A DNA stretch of 64,000 nt from RPQJ01 sp963778185 (GCA_963778185.1 CAVZTF010000001.1:1-64000); one strand, 5' to 3'. Positions 10,838-20,732 are shown, counted from the first letter of the stretch. Program-made: numbers and translations. Notes: generated from the letters alone by a model not told the origin.

Positions 10838-12107
10838 TCAGGGCGGAGGTCGTCTGGGATCTTCGGCAGATTGGCCCGATGAGTCGCGGACGAATGGGCG
10901 GCGCTCGACCGCATCGGGCTTTGCGAGCCCAGCACGTCGCTGGAGTGGACGCGCGCGTGCTGGCGACACACGTGGCGAGTCGGATATGGTCTTCGCCGTC
11001 GTATTGCGCTCCGCGGCTCGCGCCGTGGCGATCATCCCCGCCGTCATACGGCGGGAGCGAATTGCAGGACCGATCGACGCCGCCACGCTGTATCCACTGT
11101 GTGAGCTTACGACGGCACACAGCGACTTCCTGCGCGCATCCGACCAGCCGGCCATCGTTCCGGCATTCTTCGCCGCCATCGCAGCAGCTGCCGTGCCGTT
11201 GGGACATCCTGCGGATCGGCCGATTGCTCGAGTCCAGCCCTATGGCGCGCCAGATCATCGGGTACCTCGCGGGCTCGGGTCTGGCGTATCGCATTCGACG
11301 CGAGCAGCCGTCGTTCATCCTGTATCTCGAGCAGAGCTATGCAGCAGTTCCTCGCCGCCCGCAGCGGCAAGTTTCGCAACTATTGCGCAGGAAGACTCGC
11401 CAGCTCGAAGCGGCTGGGAGGTCGGCGTGCTGCGGGCGGGAGCAGATCTGGGGGTGGACGAGGCCTACAGCCACCTGCTCGTGATCGAGGAGCGCAGCTG
11501 GAAGCATGCCCATGGCACGGCGATCTCAGCGGTGCCGCATCAGCGTGAGTTCTATCGACTGCTGTGCGACGGTGCTTCACGGACCGGGCGACTCCACCTG
11601 ATGTTGATGTACCTGGACGATCGCCGATCGCCTTCAACCTCGGCATCACGGCGGCGGATCGCTATTCCTACCTGAAGACCAGCTTCGACGAGAGTTTCGC
11701 CAGCTCGAGTCCCGCCACGTGCTGCGCGCGCGTCTGGTCGAGACGTCTGATTGGCGAAGGCATCAGCACCCTCGATTTCCCCGCGGAACCCTACCGTGGG
11801 AGGAGCAGTGGACCGACCAGCTTCGATGGCACTCGTCTGTCCTCGTATTCAACCGGACCCCTCGCGCCTTGCTGTACCGGTTACTCGTGGGGTTGCGCGA
11901 CCTGTCGGGCGGTCGCGGATCCTCGAGCGCGTGCGCTATGTCGATCCACGCGAGCACGAGGCGGGCGATGGCCGCACGGCTAAGCCGTACGTCCGATGGA
12001 CTCAGTCGACGTTGCGAGGCCGACGCGAGCCCCTTGGTCGTGCGCCGACCAGAGCGCTACCCGTGCGGTCGTGGCCGCGAGCCGCGCCGCCAATGGAGTG
12101 GGGATAG
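10834..12107 (+). CDS. GNAT acyltransferase, CelD/BcsL type (frameshifted)
   Basis: This belongs to the FemAB-like GNAT group (Acetyltransf_6) that transfers acyl groups in exopolysaccharide loci. The N-terminus has EWAALDRIGLCEPSTSLEWT, and SGKFRNYLRRKTRQLEAAG is the conserved substrate-side helix. RSWKHAHGTAIS, HLMLMYLDDRPIAFNLGI and YSYLKTSFDE form the acyl-CoA half, and ISTLDFPAEPYRWEEQWTD ends it. The gene starts at a GTG overlapping the glycosyltransferase stop. Several frame shifts make the C-terminus uncertain (11983 to 12107). It converges with another GNAT gene on the minus strand. Confidence 0.7.
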
Positions 12108-13066
12108 AAGATCAAAGTCTGGAGAGGCTTCTCGCCGGTGCTCCAGCCGACCTGTTGGTCGTCACCGGCACCCAGGAACTCGTAGGCCTTCGCGGCCCCG
12201 CATGTGGGAATCCTGGACCATTTCCCACAGCAGCAGCCGGCCGGGGGAGGCCGCGCGCCACCGTGCGTCGTAACCGACCTTTAGCTCCCAGGTGCGACTC
12301 GGCATAGCAGCAGGCCGAGCTGCGCCGCCACGGCGCGGCCTCCGCAGCGAAGGAAGCACATCCAGAGCTGACCGCGCGCGGCAAAGCGGTGCAACACCTC
12401 ACGGAAGAACTCCTCCATTCGCGGATGCGGCGACAAGGGCGCTGCCGGCTGCCATTTCCAGCTCGAGGCCTCCACCGCCACGAATTCATCAAGTAGGGGG
12501 CCGGTCGCGGCCGGATCGGGGTCAGCGATTCGAAAGTGACGACGCCATCGGCTGGCAAGCTTCGCTTCGCTTGCGAGGAAACCCGGCGCGGCATTCGCTC
12601 GACCGTCCTGCAGGTACGCGTCCCAGGAGTCCGGCAGGTCTACGCGGCGGCACGGGGAACTGCGCACGCTCAGTAGCATCCCGACGCCGCGATTGCACGC
12701 AGGACCGTCGCCAGTTCGCCTTCGGCCGGCACGCGCTGCAAGGCCATCGGACGACGCAGTGCAACCAGGTAACGCGCCAAGTTCGCGAAGTGCGTCGGCG
12801 TCACGGAAAAGCACGTCGCAAGGCTCGTAAAGCGGGTGCTGCCGATGAACTCGAGCCAACGCGTGCCGCCACGTCGAACCTCGACCAGCGGCGCCGCCGC
12901 CACGAGGTCGTCGCCGCGCCAGACGGTAGCGACCCGCAGCCGCTGTTCGCGATGCAACGTGGCCGCCGCCGCGGCAAACCAGTCGTGCGACAGCAGTGGT
13001 TTCGTGGTCGCCGCCAGCTCGTCCCAGGCATGGCAAGAGCCTCAAGTCGGCCGGCGTCTCGATCAT
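12002..13066 (-). CDS. GNAT acyltransferase, CelD/BcsL type (second copy, frameshifted)
   Basis: A further member of the same family as the 10834 gene. It starts MIETPADLRLLP and, after a shift near 13030, reads AWDELAATTKPLLSHDWFAA and LRVATVWRGDDLVAAAPLVE. The acyltransferase half has FVAVEASSWKWQPAAPLS, MEEFFREVLHRFAARGQLWM and RAVAAQLGLL, and the tail reads AYEFLGAGDDQQVGW...TLIFYPHS, which is the usual family end. It lies 28 bases downstream of the third copy on the same strand. Shifts also occur near 12680, 12310 and 12190. The acceptor is unknown; sugar O- or N-acylation of the exopolysaccharide is the likely role. Confidence 0.7.
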
Positions 13067-13093
13067 GCGCCTCGTGAAGGCGGCGCTACGACG

Positions 13094-14330
13094 TCAGCGT
13101 CTCGCTCGCAGCGGGAGTGACCACTGGGGCGACCCCGTCCCCGGTGACGCGTCCGACGCGTGAGTCGTGACGCAGGTGACGTGAGTGCCCTCAGGGCGCG
13201 GTCTTAGGCCCCATCGAACCAATGTGCGATTTGCCCGGATCAGGCTCATGAATGCCAAGTAGTGCCATCGCCGACTGAAGATCCGCAGATTGGCGTTGGT
13301 GCGTTGTGTGCTGGTGTAGCGGTCCTTGAATGGCTCGGCGCCGACCGTGAAGTCGAGTTCCGCGAGGTCCTCGTTCCAGCGCGTCTCGTATCAGGTACGA
13401 CAGCAGGACGTTGCCGGGCGACTGTCGTGCCAGCGTCGGGATCGAAGCTGGGCTTGTACCAGTACAATCGATCGCCGAACTCGAAGCCGAAATGAAACGC
13501 GACCGGCCGCCCGGCGCACTCGAGAACCGAGAAGTGCAGCCAACCGGCGGGGAGCATCGATTTGGCCAACGCGGCATAGAACGTGCGGACTTCGGGCCGA
13601 ATGAATGACCTCGGCGGCGGCCGTACCCCGGCGTCGCTCGATGTACTGCTCGAAGAACAGTGGCAGGTAACGCTCCACCTGCGCGATGGTGGAGCATCGT
13701 GTGAAGGTCAAGTTCGCCGTGACGCTGCGAGCCGCTTGAGGCGTCGCCGAAGGCTGTAGCGATCGAGCCATTGCCGGATCTCGGCGGGACGCGAGGCAAT
13801 CTCGAAGGTCGGACAGGCGACCCGCTCGAGATCGGTCGCGCCGAGGCCGAGCGAACGCATGATGACTGGCAACAGCCGCGAATGTGGGCGACTCCATCGG
13901 TACATTGCGAAGCACCATCATGTCCCACTCGTCGCGACTGCTCGAACAGGTAGCGGGCGAGCAGCGGCAGCAACTCGGCCGCACGCTCGCCCGAGGATGA
14001 AGTCCTGGTAGTCGGCATTCGGGAGTTCCGACAAACTCGAGCCGGCGCAAGCCCAGCGCGGCGAAAGGTCATGAGTGGCGCTATGCCAGCGAGCGCATCA
14101 CCGTCCCACACCGTGACGAGAAACAACTCGCGATCCTGGCCGAAGGCGGACCACCAGCACTCGAACCACTCGTAGGTCTGGAATACGTGGCGCTCGGGGA
14201 TTCGGCGACGAGCGCATTCCATTGCGCGCGATCGACCGGCAGCGTCCGCCAAGCGTCGGGAGAGTACGATCGCGGCCGCGATCCCCTGGCTAGGATCGTA
14301 TCTCTGCGTCGGCTGCCGACAATGCTCCAA
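13094..14330 (-). CDS. GNAT acyltransferase, CelD/BcsL type (third copy, frameshifted)
   Basis: This copy has WNALVAESPSATVFQTYEWF (after joining frames) and WSAFGQDRELFLVTVWDGDA at its N-terminal half. It then shows WLHFSVLECAGRPVAFHFGF, DRLYWYKPSFDP and the conserved family ending LDFTVGAEPFKDRYTSTQRT. It is encoded directly downstream of the acyl-CoA ligase on the same strand, which fits an enzyme using the ligase product as donor. Four or more shifts are required. The start is uncertain; TTG at 14330 is the earliest plausible start, and the true one may lie a few codons upstream. Confidence 0.7.
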
Positions 14331-14361
14331 GTGAGCTGGGCCGATCGGGCAGACTCGATCG

Positions 14362-15941
14362 TCAGCTCGACATCTGCGAAGTACCGATCACGTTCCTGCC
14401 GCAGTCCGCCCGGTCGAACTTGCCGTTCGCGGTGCGGGGCAGGGCGTCGCGCCAATCGATGGCGAGCGGGAACCATGTACCGCGGCAGTCGGCGTCGCAG
14501 CGCCGCCAGCAGCGCGTCCGTATTCGGCTCGGCTCCCTGCGGGGGGCGACGCGACCAGCACGATGCCGTGCCCCAGCCGGGCGTGCGGCACGCCGACGGC
14601 GACTGCATCAGCCACGAGGCCTGTCGCGTACGCTTCTTCCTCCACCTCGGTCGGGCTCACCCGATAGCCGGAGGTCTTGATCAACTCGTCGCGACGGCCG
14701 ATGAAGTACAGGAAGCCCTCGGCGTCGCGGCGCACGATGTCGCCGGACCACACGGCAAGCTCGGCCAGCGGCAGGCCGTCGACCACGGGCGGCACGGGCC
14801 TGAAGCGCTGTGCGGTGCGTTCCGGGTCGTTCCAGTAGCCGAGCGAGACCAGGGCGCCTCGGTGCACCAGCTCGCCCGGTTCGTCCTCCGCGCACGGCGT
14901 GCCGTCGGGCCGCAGCACGAGAACCTCCGCTCCGGGAATCGCCTTGCCGATGGAGTCAGGTCGGTCATCCAGTGCTTCAGGCGGCAGGAACGTGGACCGG
15001 AATGCCTCCGTAAGCCCGTACATCAGGAACACCTGCGTCTGCGGCAGCGCCTGCCGCAGCTTGGTCAGCGTTGCCTTGGGCATCGTGCCGCCGGAGTTGG
15101 TGATGTACCGCAGGTTGCCGCGTGCCCCATCGGGCCAATGCAGGTCCGCGAGCGGGATCCATATGGGCGGCACGGCGGCGAGGCCGGTGATGCGCTCCCG
15201 CTCGAGCGTCAGCAGCACCTCTTGCGGCAGCCGGTAATCGAGCAGCACGACGCTCGCGCCCACTGCGAAGGCCGTGGACAACTGGCTGAACCCGTAGTCG
15301 AAACTGAGGCTGAGCAGGGCCAATAGCCGGTCGTCGGGCGTGTTGCCGAGGTATCCCGAAACGCTGCACGCCCCGGCCACCATGTTGCGATGGGAAAGGA
15401 CGACACCCTTCGGCTTTCCCGTGCTGCCGGACGTGTAGAAGATAGCCGCGACATCGATGTCGATGCGACGGTGCGGGCTGACTTGTGGGGCTGCCAGCAG
15501 TTCGTCCCAGACTAGCGTGACATGGCGCTCGACCGTGGCGGGTGCCGGCCCGTCCACTGTCACCACCACGCGGAGCTCGGTGAGATCCGATGTCTCGCGG
15601 ACGAGGTCGCCCAATCGGGCTGTCGTGGTCACCAGCACCCTTGCGCCTGAATCGCGCAGGACATGCGCGACCTGCGGGGCCTTGAGCAGCGCATTGACTG
15701 GGACGGCCACTCCGCCGGCACGTATGGCACCGTAGAGTGCGATGACTTTTTCCGATCGCTTGGGTAGCCAGACGGCCACCCGGTCGCCGCGGCGCAGCCC
15801 ATGCCAGATCAGGCCGGAGGCCGCGGCTTCCACCGCTTCCGCGACCTGGGCATACGACAGCGTGCCTACGCGGTCCGTCAGCGCCCTGGCGTCCGGACGA
15901 GCGACGGCGGTCGCCTCGAGCATTTCGTGAAGCAGGTCCAA
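14362..15941 (-). CDS. AMP-forming acyl-CoA ligase, exosortase A-associated
   Basis: An ANL-superfamily adenylating enzyme that activates a carboxylic acid as acyl-AMP and then as a thioester. The P-loop-like motif IFYTSGSTGKPKGVVLSHRN lies near residue 160. YGLTEAF is the A5-type motif, and GELVHRGALVSLGYW, WSGDIVRRDAEGFLYFIGR and DELIKTSGYRVSPTEVE are the C-terminal hinge and core motifs. The catalytic-lysine motif (TANGKFDR) lies after a shift near 14530. About 520 residues is normal for the family. Its N-terminus (LEATAVARPDARALTDR) resembles the ligase of exosortase A loci. It probably supplies acyl groups to the neighbouring GNAT enzymes and hydrolases. Confidence 0.85.
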
Positions 15942-16172
15942 TCAGGTCCTTCCCAAGGCAAATGCGGCGTCTCGCGCCGCCAGAGTAACGGAACGGTAAT
16001 CTGACATATGCAGGCGCTGCGGTGTCCGGACAGCCTTCACATTCCCGTGTTGGATTCTCACGACATGGGTGCTGGCTGACCAGGGTGGTTTGTCGGGAAT
16101 ATTTACGGTCGCCCGGTTGCTGGCCCTGGGTAGACCGGGTCAAGTGACTGACTTTAATACTCAAGTGCAGAG

Positions 16173-16190
16173 GCGGTATAGTTCTTGCAT
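16173..16190 (+). promoter_or_regulatory. Sigma-54 (-24/-12) promoter of the first PEP-CTERM gene
   Basis: The sequence cGGTAT-agttc-TTGCA matches the RpoN consensus TGGYAY-N5-TTGCA, with the invariant GG (16175-16176) and GC (16187-16188) exactly 10 bases apart. Transcription would start about 12 bases later, roughly 30 bases before the start codon. RpoN control of PEP-CTERM genes, through the PrsK/PrsR pair, is known in exosortase A systems. Confidence 0.75.
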
Positions 16191-16228
16191 TATGTCGAAT
16201 ACGGTCAGAGGTTCGCCGGAGTATGACA

Positions 16229-16720
16229 TTGAAGTCAAAGCTGTTCCTTGTCGCGATGCTGCTGGTCTCGGTCGCTGGGACGGCCAATGCCGTGCCGATC
16301 ATTTACTCCATGACCGGCAACGGCTTCTACGACAACCCCATCGGTTCGTTCACGTATGACGCGTCGACGAACACCTACAGCGATGTCAGCATCTGGTCGC
16401 TCGACTACTACGGCTCGGCACGCTCGTCCAGCACGGCCAGTTCGTTCCGTTCCACGGGTGCGCTCGGCACGACCCTGAGACTGAACTTTTCCGATCCTCT
16501 CACCGACGCGGGTGGGGCCATCAGCTTTACCGGGTACGAGCAAGGCCTGCTGACGTTTTTCGGACGGGTTGCCCGCAGCGGTATGGTCGACGGCAGCAGC
16601 GCATCCGCCGCCCGGAGCGGCGGGAGCGTACCAGCGCCAGATGCAGCGCTGCTTCTTGGCCTGGGCCTGATCGGGCTGTGGCTGGCTCCGCGCAGAAAAG
16701 CCGCCTCTCGGCGGAATTAA
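16229..16720 (+). CDS. PEP-CTERM sorting-domain protein
   Basis: A small secreted protein of about 164 residues. It has an N-terminal signal peptide (MKSKLFLVAMLLVSVAGTAN-A) and a C-terminal sorting signal: the VPAPDA motif, a hydrophobic helix (ALLLGLGLIGLWLAP) and a basic tail RRKAASRRN. The exosortase would cut at the motif and release or re-anchor the protein in the exopolysaccharide. The motif is VPAP rather than the canonical VPEP. An in-frame ATG at 16223 is only one base after the GGAG; TTG at 16229 has a normal 7-base spacing, so I prefer it. The middle region is Ser/Gly/Thr rich without a known domain. A frame shift near 16560 is possible. Confidence 0.8.
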   Translation: MKSKLFLVAMLLVSVAGTANAVPIIYSMTGNGFYDNPIGSFTYDASTNTYSDVSIWSLDYYGSARSSSTASSFRSTGALGTTLRLNFSDPLTDAGGAISFTGYEQGLLTFFGRVARSGMVDGSSASAARSGGSVPAPDAALLLGLGLIGLWLAPRRKAASRRN

Positions 16721-16780
16721 GCTCTCAAACCTCGAAGTTCAGTGGACCACTGGTCCTGCCCGGGCCGGTGAGCTATTCGT

Positions 16781-17583
16781 TTGTCGATGACGGCATCCGT
16801 GTTCGGTTGCTCAGAAGGTGAGTCAGTGCAGACCGCGGTCGTCAGTGACTCGTTGCAGGCAGACCTCGAGTTGGTGTCGTCCGCGCGAGTCTATTTCGGG
16901 CACCAGTCGGTGGGCGGCAACATCATGGACGGGCTCGAGGACCTGCAGAAGCAGGTCGGCCGGCCCGTGATCCGCATCGGCGAGTTGGGATCGCTGGACA
17001 CACCGTTGGGCCAGGGAGTGCTGCTGCACACGGCCATCGGGAAGAACGAAGACCCGGCCTCCAAGTGTGAAGACTTCCGGCGGATCCTCGACCAGAAGCT
17101 GCGTGGGCGCATCGACGTCGCGCTCTTCAAGTTCTGCTACGTCGACTTCAATGACAGTTCGGACGTGGGCGCGATCTTCGAGACCTATTCGAGAACGATG
17201 GATGAGCTCAAGCAGCGGCATCCCGACGTCAAGTTCATCCACGTGACCGCGCCCCTGCGGTCGGTCGCCGGCGGGCCAGGGATCTGGGTGCGCGAAATGC
17301 TCGGGCGCCCCAACCGTAGCAAGCTCGCGAACGTGGCAAGAAACGAGTTCAACCGGCGGCTGAGGGAGAGGTATTCCGCCGATCCGATCTTCGACCTGGC
17401 GGCAGTCATGTCCACGTACCCGGACGGAAGGCGCGAGTCGTTCAGGTCGGATGGGGTGTCCCATGACAGCCTCGTGCCGGCGTATACGGACGACGGGGGC
17501 CACCTGAACGCAGGTCGGGACGGACCTACGCCGCTGCGGCGTTCGTACGGAGCATTGCAGGGGCGTTGCGCGCCAGGAAGTGA
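16781..17583 (+). CDS. SGNH-like exported protein
   Basis: A product of about 267 residues with a Cys in a short hydrophobic N-terminus (ASVFGCSEGE), possibly a lipobox whose start is obscured. The body reads ARVYFGHQSVGGNIMDGLED, VALFKFCYVDFNDSSDVGAI and VKFIHVTAPLRSVAGG, and ends DDGGHLNA...GRTYAAAAFVRSIAGAL after a shift near 17513. The DxxH-like end (GGHL) suits an SGNH-fold hydrolase or acyl-ester enzyme. The start is uncertain; TTG 16781 is used here. It lies between the two PEP-CTERM genes and could act on the acylated exopolysaccharide. Confidence 0.65.
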
Positions 17584-17616
17584 GGCAGGGGTTCGAGGGA
17601 ACAGTACGCAGAAAGC

Positions 17617-17642
17617 AAGAACCCCGCCGAAGCGGGGTTCTT
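17617..17642 (+). terminator. Rho-independent terminator between convergent genes
   Basis: A perfect stem AAGAACCCCGC / GCGGGGTTCTT with loop CGAA. It lies just after the stop of the plus-strand SGNH gene and just beyond the 3' end of the minus-strand PEP-CTERM gene. The symmetric A and T flanks suggest it serves both directions. Confidence 0.8.
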
Positions 17643-17662
17643 AAGACGAGAAATTGCTTGGC

Positions 17663-18328
17663 TCAGTTCGTACGGCGTCTCTGGCGCAGAGCCAGTCCGA
17701 ACAGCCCAAGGCCGAACAGGGCCAGCGGGCCGGGTTCGGGAACGGAGGAACCGCCGCAGTTGCTTCCGACGACGCAGCCGCCGAACTCGAAGGACCCGCC
17801 CCTTCGCACCGACGGCCTGCCACTTGCTGGGGAAACCCTCGAACGTGATGCTGTTGCCGAAGGCGCCGGACAGGGTCAGGACAAAGGAGTCCGACTCACC
17901 TTCGATCAGCCCGTTGCTGCTGCCACCGGCGCACGTGCTGCCGGCGTAGAGGCAGAGTTCGACTCTCTGGAAGCCGGGGAAATTGACGTTCCGTCGCGCG
18001 CGCCAGTCGTCGTCATCGCTGATGTCCTGATTGATGCCGGCGCCCGAAATATTCGGGCTGATGTTGTCGATGCCGAAGGCGGTCAGGCGGTTTGTTCCGG
18101 GCTGAGCTCGACAGCAGTGTTGTTTACGATCGAGACGTTGAGGACGGCGGTCGTCGCGTTGATGGACGTCAAGGAAAACGTGGCCGACGCATTCAACGCG
18201 GCTCCACCGTATGTGCCGCTCCAGGAGATGGTGGCAGCCTGACCTGCAGTCAGTGTCACGGCTTCGGCGGCGCCCGAGAACAGGACCGCGGATGCCGCGA
18301 GGATGCCAAGACTCTTCAAAGCTTTCAT
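17663..18328 (-). CDS. PEP-CTERM sorting-domain protein (second)
   Basis: A secreted protein of about 220 residues. The signal peptide is MKALKSLGILAASAVLFSGA-AEA. A beta-rich body (ATISWSGTYGGAALNASATF, VLNVSIVNNTA, FPGFQRVELCLYAGSTCAGG) leads to a canonical sorting signal SVPEPGPLALFGLGLFGLAL-RQRRRTN. Frame shifts near 18100 and 17800 must be bridged. VPEP, one helix and an Arg-rich tail are the exosortase A substrate features. The function beyond matrix or surface display is unknown. Paired Cys residues before the sorting signal are visible. Confidence 0.85.
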
Positions 18329-18666
18329 CAATTTGCTTCCTGCGCCTGCGTTGCGACCGTCGACCAAACGGTCGAAGCCCGACTTCGTTCACCCCAATCT
18401 ATGCATGGAGTGTGCCTATGTTTGTAAGTTATTGATATTGCGTCATAAAAAAACAAATCGCGCGGCCGTTAGCGTTGAATAGCCGGCCTCTTGTAAGAAA
18501 TTCCGACACCGGTTCGCATGCCTGGCAGGGCCGCTTCCTCCTTCGTCCGGGTGATTTGTGATCTGGCTATCGATACCGTCCGGCCTCTCAAGGGTTCTCG
18601 CGAAACCCAAGGCTATACTACGTCGCAGTCAGCGAGCCGGGCGGCAACGCAGGGACCAGGGGCGAG
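18329..18666. other. Divergent regulatory interval of 338 bp
   Basis: No gene is supportable here. The interval carries the minus-strand -24/-12 promoter described separately and an A-rich tract near 18445. For the plus-strand ATPase it shows only a weak purine-rich ribosome site (AGGGGCG) before the ATG at 18667. An inverted repeat GACCG-tcgaccaaa-CGGTC near 18355-18373 lies in the 5' leader of the PEP-CTERM gene. Confidence 0.5.
18403..18418 (-). promoter_or_regulatory. Sigma-54 (-24/-12) promoter of the second PEP-CTERM gene
   Basis: On the minus strand the sequence aGGCAC-actcc-aTGCA matches the RpoN consensus. GG is at 18416-18415 and GC at 18404-18403, exactly 10 bases apart. It lies about 75 bases upstream of the ATG at 18328 in the correct orientation. 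Confidence 0.78.
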
Positions 18667-19960
18667 ATGTACGAAGAGTTCTTCCATCTTAAGTGCAGGC
18701 CGTTCGACCTGGCGCCGGATCCGAAATTCCTGTTCCTGACGGAACAGCATTCCCGCGCCGTCGCCAACGTGCGCTTCGCCCTGATGAACCGCGACAGCTT
18801 CGTGGTCATCACGGGCGAGATCGGCACCGGCAAGACGACCGTGCTGAATGCGGCGCTCGAGCAGCTGGGCCCGCAATACGTCGTGGCGAGGCTGTCACAC
18901 ACGACGCTGTCCGACATCGAGCTGCTGCAGTCCCTGCTGTCGGAGTTCGGCATCCCGGACTACGGCAACAGCAAGGTCAAGCTGCTGGACGAATTGCGGA
19001 CTTATTTCGTCGAGCAGCACACGGCGGGGCGGCACGTCGTCATCATCGTGGACGAGGCCCAGCACCTGAGCTCGGCGGCGATCGAGGAGCTGCGCCTCCT
19101 CTCGTCCATCGATTCGCACGACCGGCGCATCGTGTCCATCGCGCTCACCGGCCAGCCGACTCTTGACGATGTAATCGACGAGGAGAGCCTCGCGCCGCTG
19201 CGGCAGAGGACGCGTCTACGCCAGCGCCTGCGGCCCCTGGACGAGGCCGACACGGCCGCGTACATCCGTCACCGTACTGCGCGTCGCCGGCGGGGATGCA
19301 GACAAGATTTTCGCGCCCGAAACGCTGCGCGAGATCTACCGCCTGACGCTCGGGACGCCCCGGCTGATCAATACCCTGTGCGACAGTGCACTGATGGTCT
19401 GCCGCGTGGACGCGCGGCCGCGGGTCGACATGGAAACGCTGGTGAACGTGGTGAAGGACCTGGGCTGGCGATGGCCGGAGGAGGCGGGTATCCGGGAGTC
19501 CGTTGCCGACGTCGCCGCCCCGGCCGAGGTTCCGGAAAGCGACAAGGCCTGGGTGCGCGCCTACTCGGCGGGGAATCTCGTTGCAAAGGTCGAGATCAAG
19601 GACTTGCCGTTCACCATCGGGCGTGGCCCGGGCAACAGCCTCGTGATCCCGCAGAAGGAAATCAGCCGGCGTCACGTGATGATCGACCGGGTCGCCGGGC
19701 GCTTCATCGTCGAGGACCTGCACAGCGCCAACGGGCTGCTGGTCAACGCCCGCAATTGCGACACGGCGGTCTTGAAGTCGGGCGACGTCATCTCGGTCGG
19801 CCTCGTCAACGTCGTCTTCAGCATCGGCGAAGAGTCCCACGAGAACACGGTCGACGACATCAGGGACACGGCCCGCAATCTGAAGATGGCCGCGGAGACG
19901 CAGGCGCTCCCGGAGGATTGCTCGGTCATCGAGATCGCCGGCCGCCTGCAGGCGAAGTGA
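18667..19960 (+). CDS. ExeA-like AAA ATPase with C-terminal FHA domain (exosortase-associated)
   Basis: Residues 1-270 form an ExeA/GspA-type AAA+ ATPase like the XrtA/PEP-CTERM-associated ATPase. They show MYEEFFHLKCRPFDLAPDP, Walker A GEIGTGKTT at 50-58, Walker B VVIIVDEAQH and a sensor region TPRLINTLCD. The last ~110 residues form a forkhead-associated domain: FTIGRGPGNSLVIP, ISRRHVMIDR and LHSANGLLVNA hold the phosphothreonine-binding Arg, Ser, His and Asn positions. Such a fusion suggests assembly or regulation of the export system by Ser/Thr phosphorylation. A single shift near 19265 joins the halves. It is likely co-transcribed with the SGNH gene 7 bases downstream. Confidence 0.85.
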
Positions 19961-19967
19961 CCCGGGC

Positions 19968-20708
19968 GTGTTCCGCAGCCTGACAATCCCCGACCAGCGT
20001 GCGTGCCAAGGCGGTCCGCTTTTTGTGGCGATCCTTCTCCTGGTGGCCGCCACGTTTCTCAGCTTCTCCGCAGTGGCCTCCGTGACTACCGACACGTCCA
20101 AATCTCCGCGCAAGCTCGTGATCCTCGGGGCTTCCTACGCCGCGTCGTGGGGGACGCCACCGCTGCCCGGTTACACCGTCGTCAATCGCGGCGTGGGCGG
20201 CGAGCAGACCGGAGGCATGCGTGCGCGATTCCAGCGCGACGTCGTGGCGGCCAAGCCGGACGTCGTCCTGATCTGGGGACACATCAACAACATCACGCAG
20301 AATTCCGCACCGGAGCGCGTGGAGGCCGTGAAGAAGGCGGCTCGCGAGGACTACCTCGTCATGCTCCAGCAGGCCCGTGCGGCCGGCATCGAGGTCATGC
20401 TCGCCACGGAGATCCCGTTTGGGGAGCGTCCGGGGCTGATTAACGAAGCCCGAGCGTGGTTGGGCCGCCTGCGTGGCAAGGAAAGTTATGCGGCGCAGGT
20501 CAACGTGCACGTGCGCGATCTCAACGTGTTCGTGAGGCAACTCGCGACCCGTGAAGGATTGCGCCTGCTGGACTTCGAAAAGGTCTTCGCTCCGGAGGGC
20601 GGCGCGCGCAAGGCTGAGTTCACAGCCGAAGACGGCAGTCACGTCAGTGCGGCGGGTTATCAGGCGCTGACCACGTACGCGGTCGCCGAACTCGGCCGGC
20701 GGCGTTGA
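19968..20708 (+). CDS. SGNH/GDSL-type hydrolase, exported
   Basis: A protein of 246 residues starting at GTG. An N-terminal hydrophobic stretch (GPLFVAILLLVAATFLSFSA) acts as signal peptide or anchor. An SGNH domain follows: block I KLVILGASYAASWG, block II VVNRGVGGEQTGGM, block III LIWGHINNIT with the Asn, and block V EDGSHVSAAGYQALT with Asp and His. Block I has Ser after Gly-Ala rather than Gly-Asp. It could remove or transfer acyl groups on the exopolysaccharide. This is the third SGNH-type protein in the cluster. Confidence 0.8.
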   Translation: MFRSLTIPDQRACQGGPLFVAILLLVAATFLSFSAVASVTTDTSKSPRKLVILGASYAASWGTPPLPGYTVVNRGVGGEQTGGMRARFQRDVVAAKPDVVLIWGHINNITQNSAPERVEAVKKAAREDYLVMLQQARAAGIEVMLATEIPFGERPGLINEARAWLGRLRGKESYAAQVNVHVRDLNVFVRQLATREGLRLLDFEKVFAPEGGARKAEFTAEDGSHVSAAGYQALTTYAVAELGRRR

Positions 20709-20732
20709 CGGCAGGGGTTGACATATAATGAC

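Noticed and set aside
2033..15941. Calling the left-hand genes pseudogenes because of multiple frame shifts
   Set aside because: Catalytic motifs stay intact across the shifts and there are few in-frame stops other than those caused by shifts, which suits indel errors better. Decay remains possible and is listed as a finding.
20718..20729. TTGACATATAAT, a consensus -35 directly joined to a consensus -10
   Set aside because: The two boxes have no spacer, so they cannot form one sigma-70 promoter. TATAAT could pair only with a poor upstream -35 (TTGACG at a 13-base spacer).
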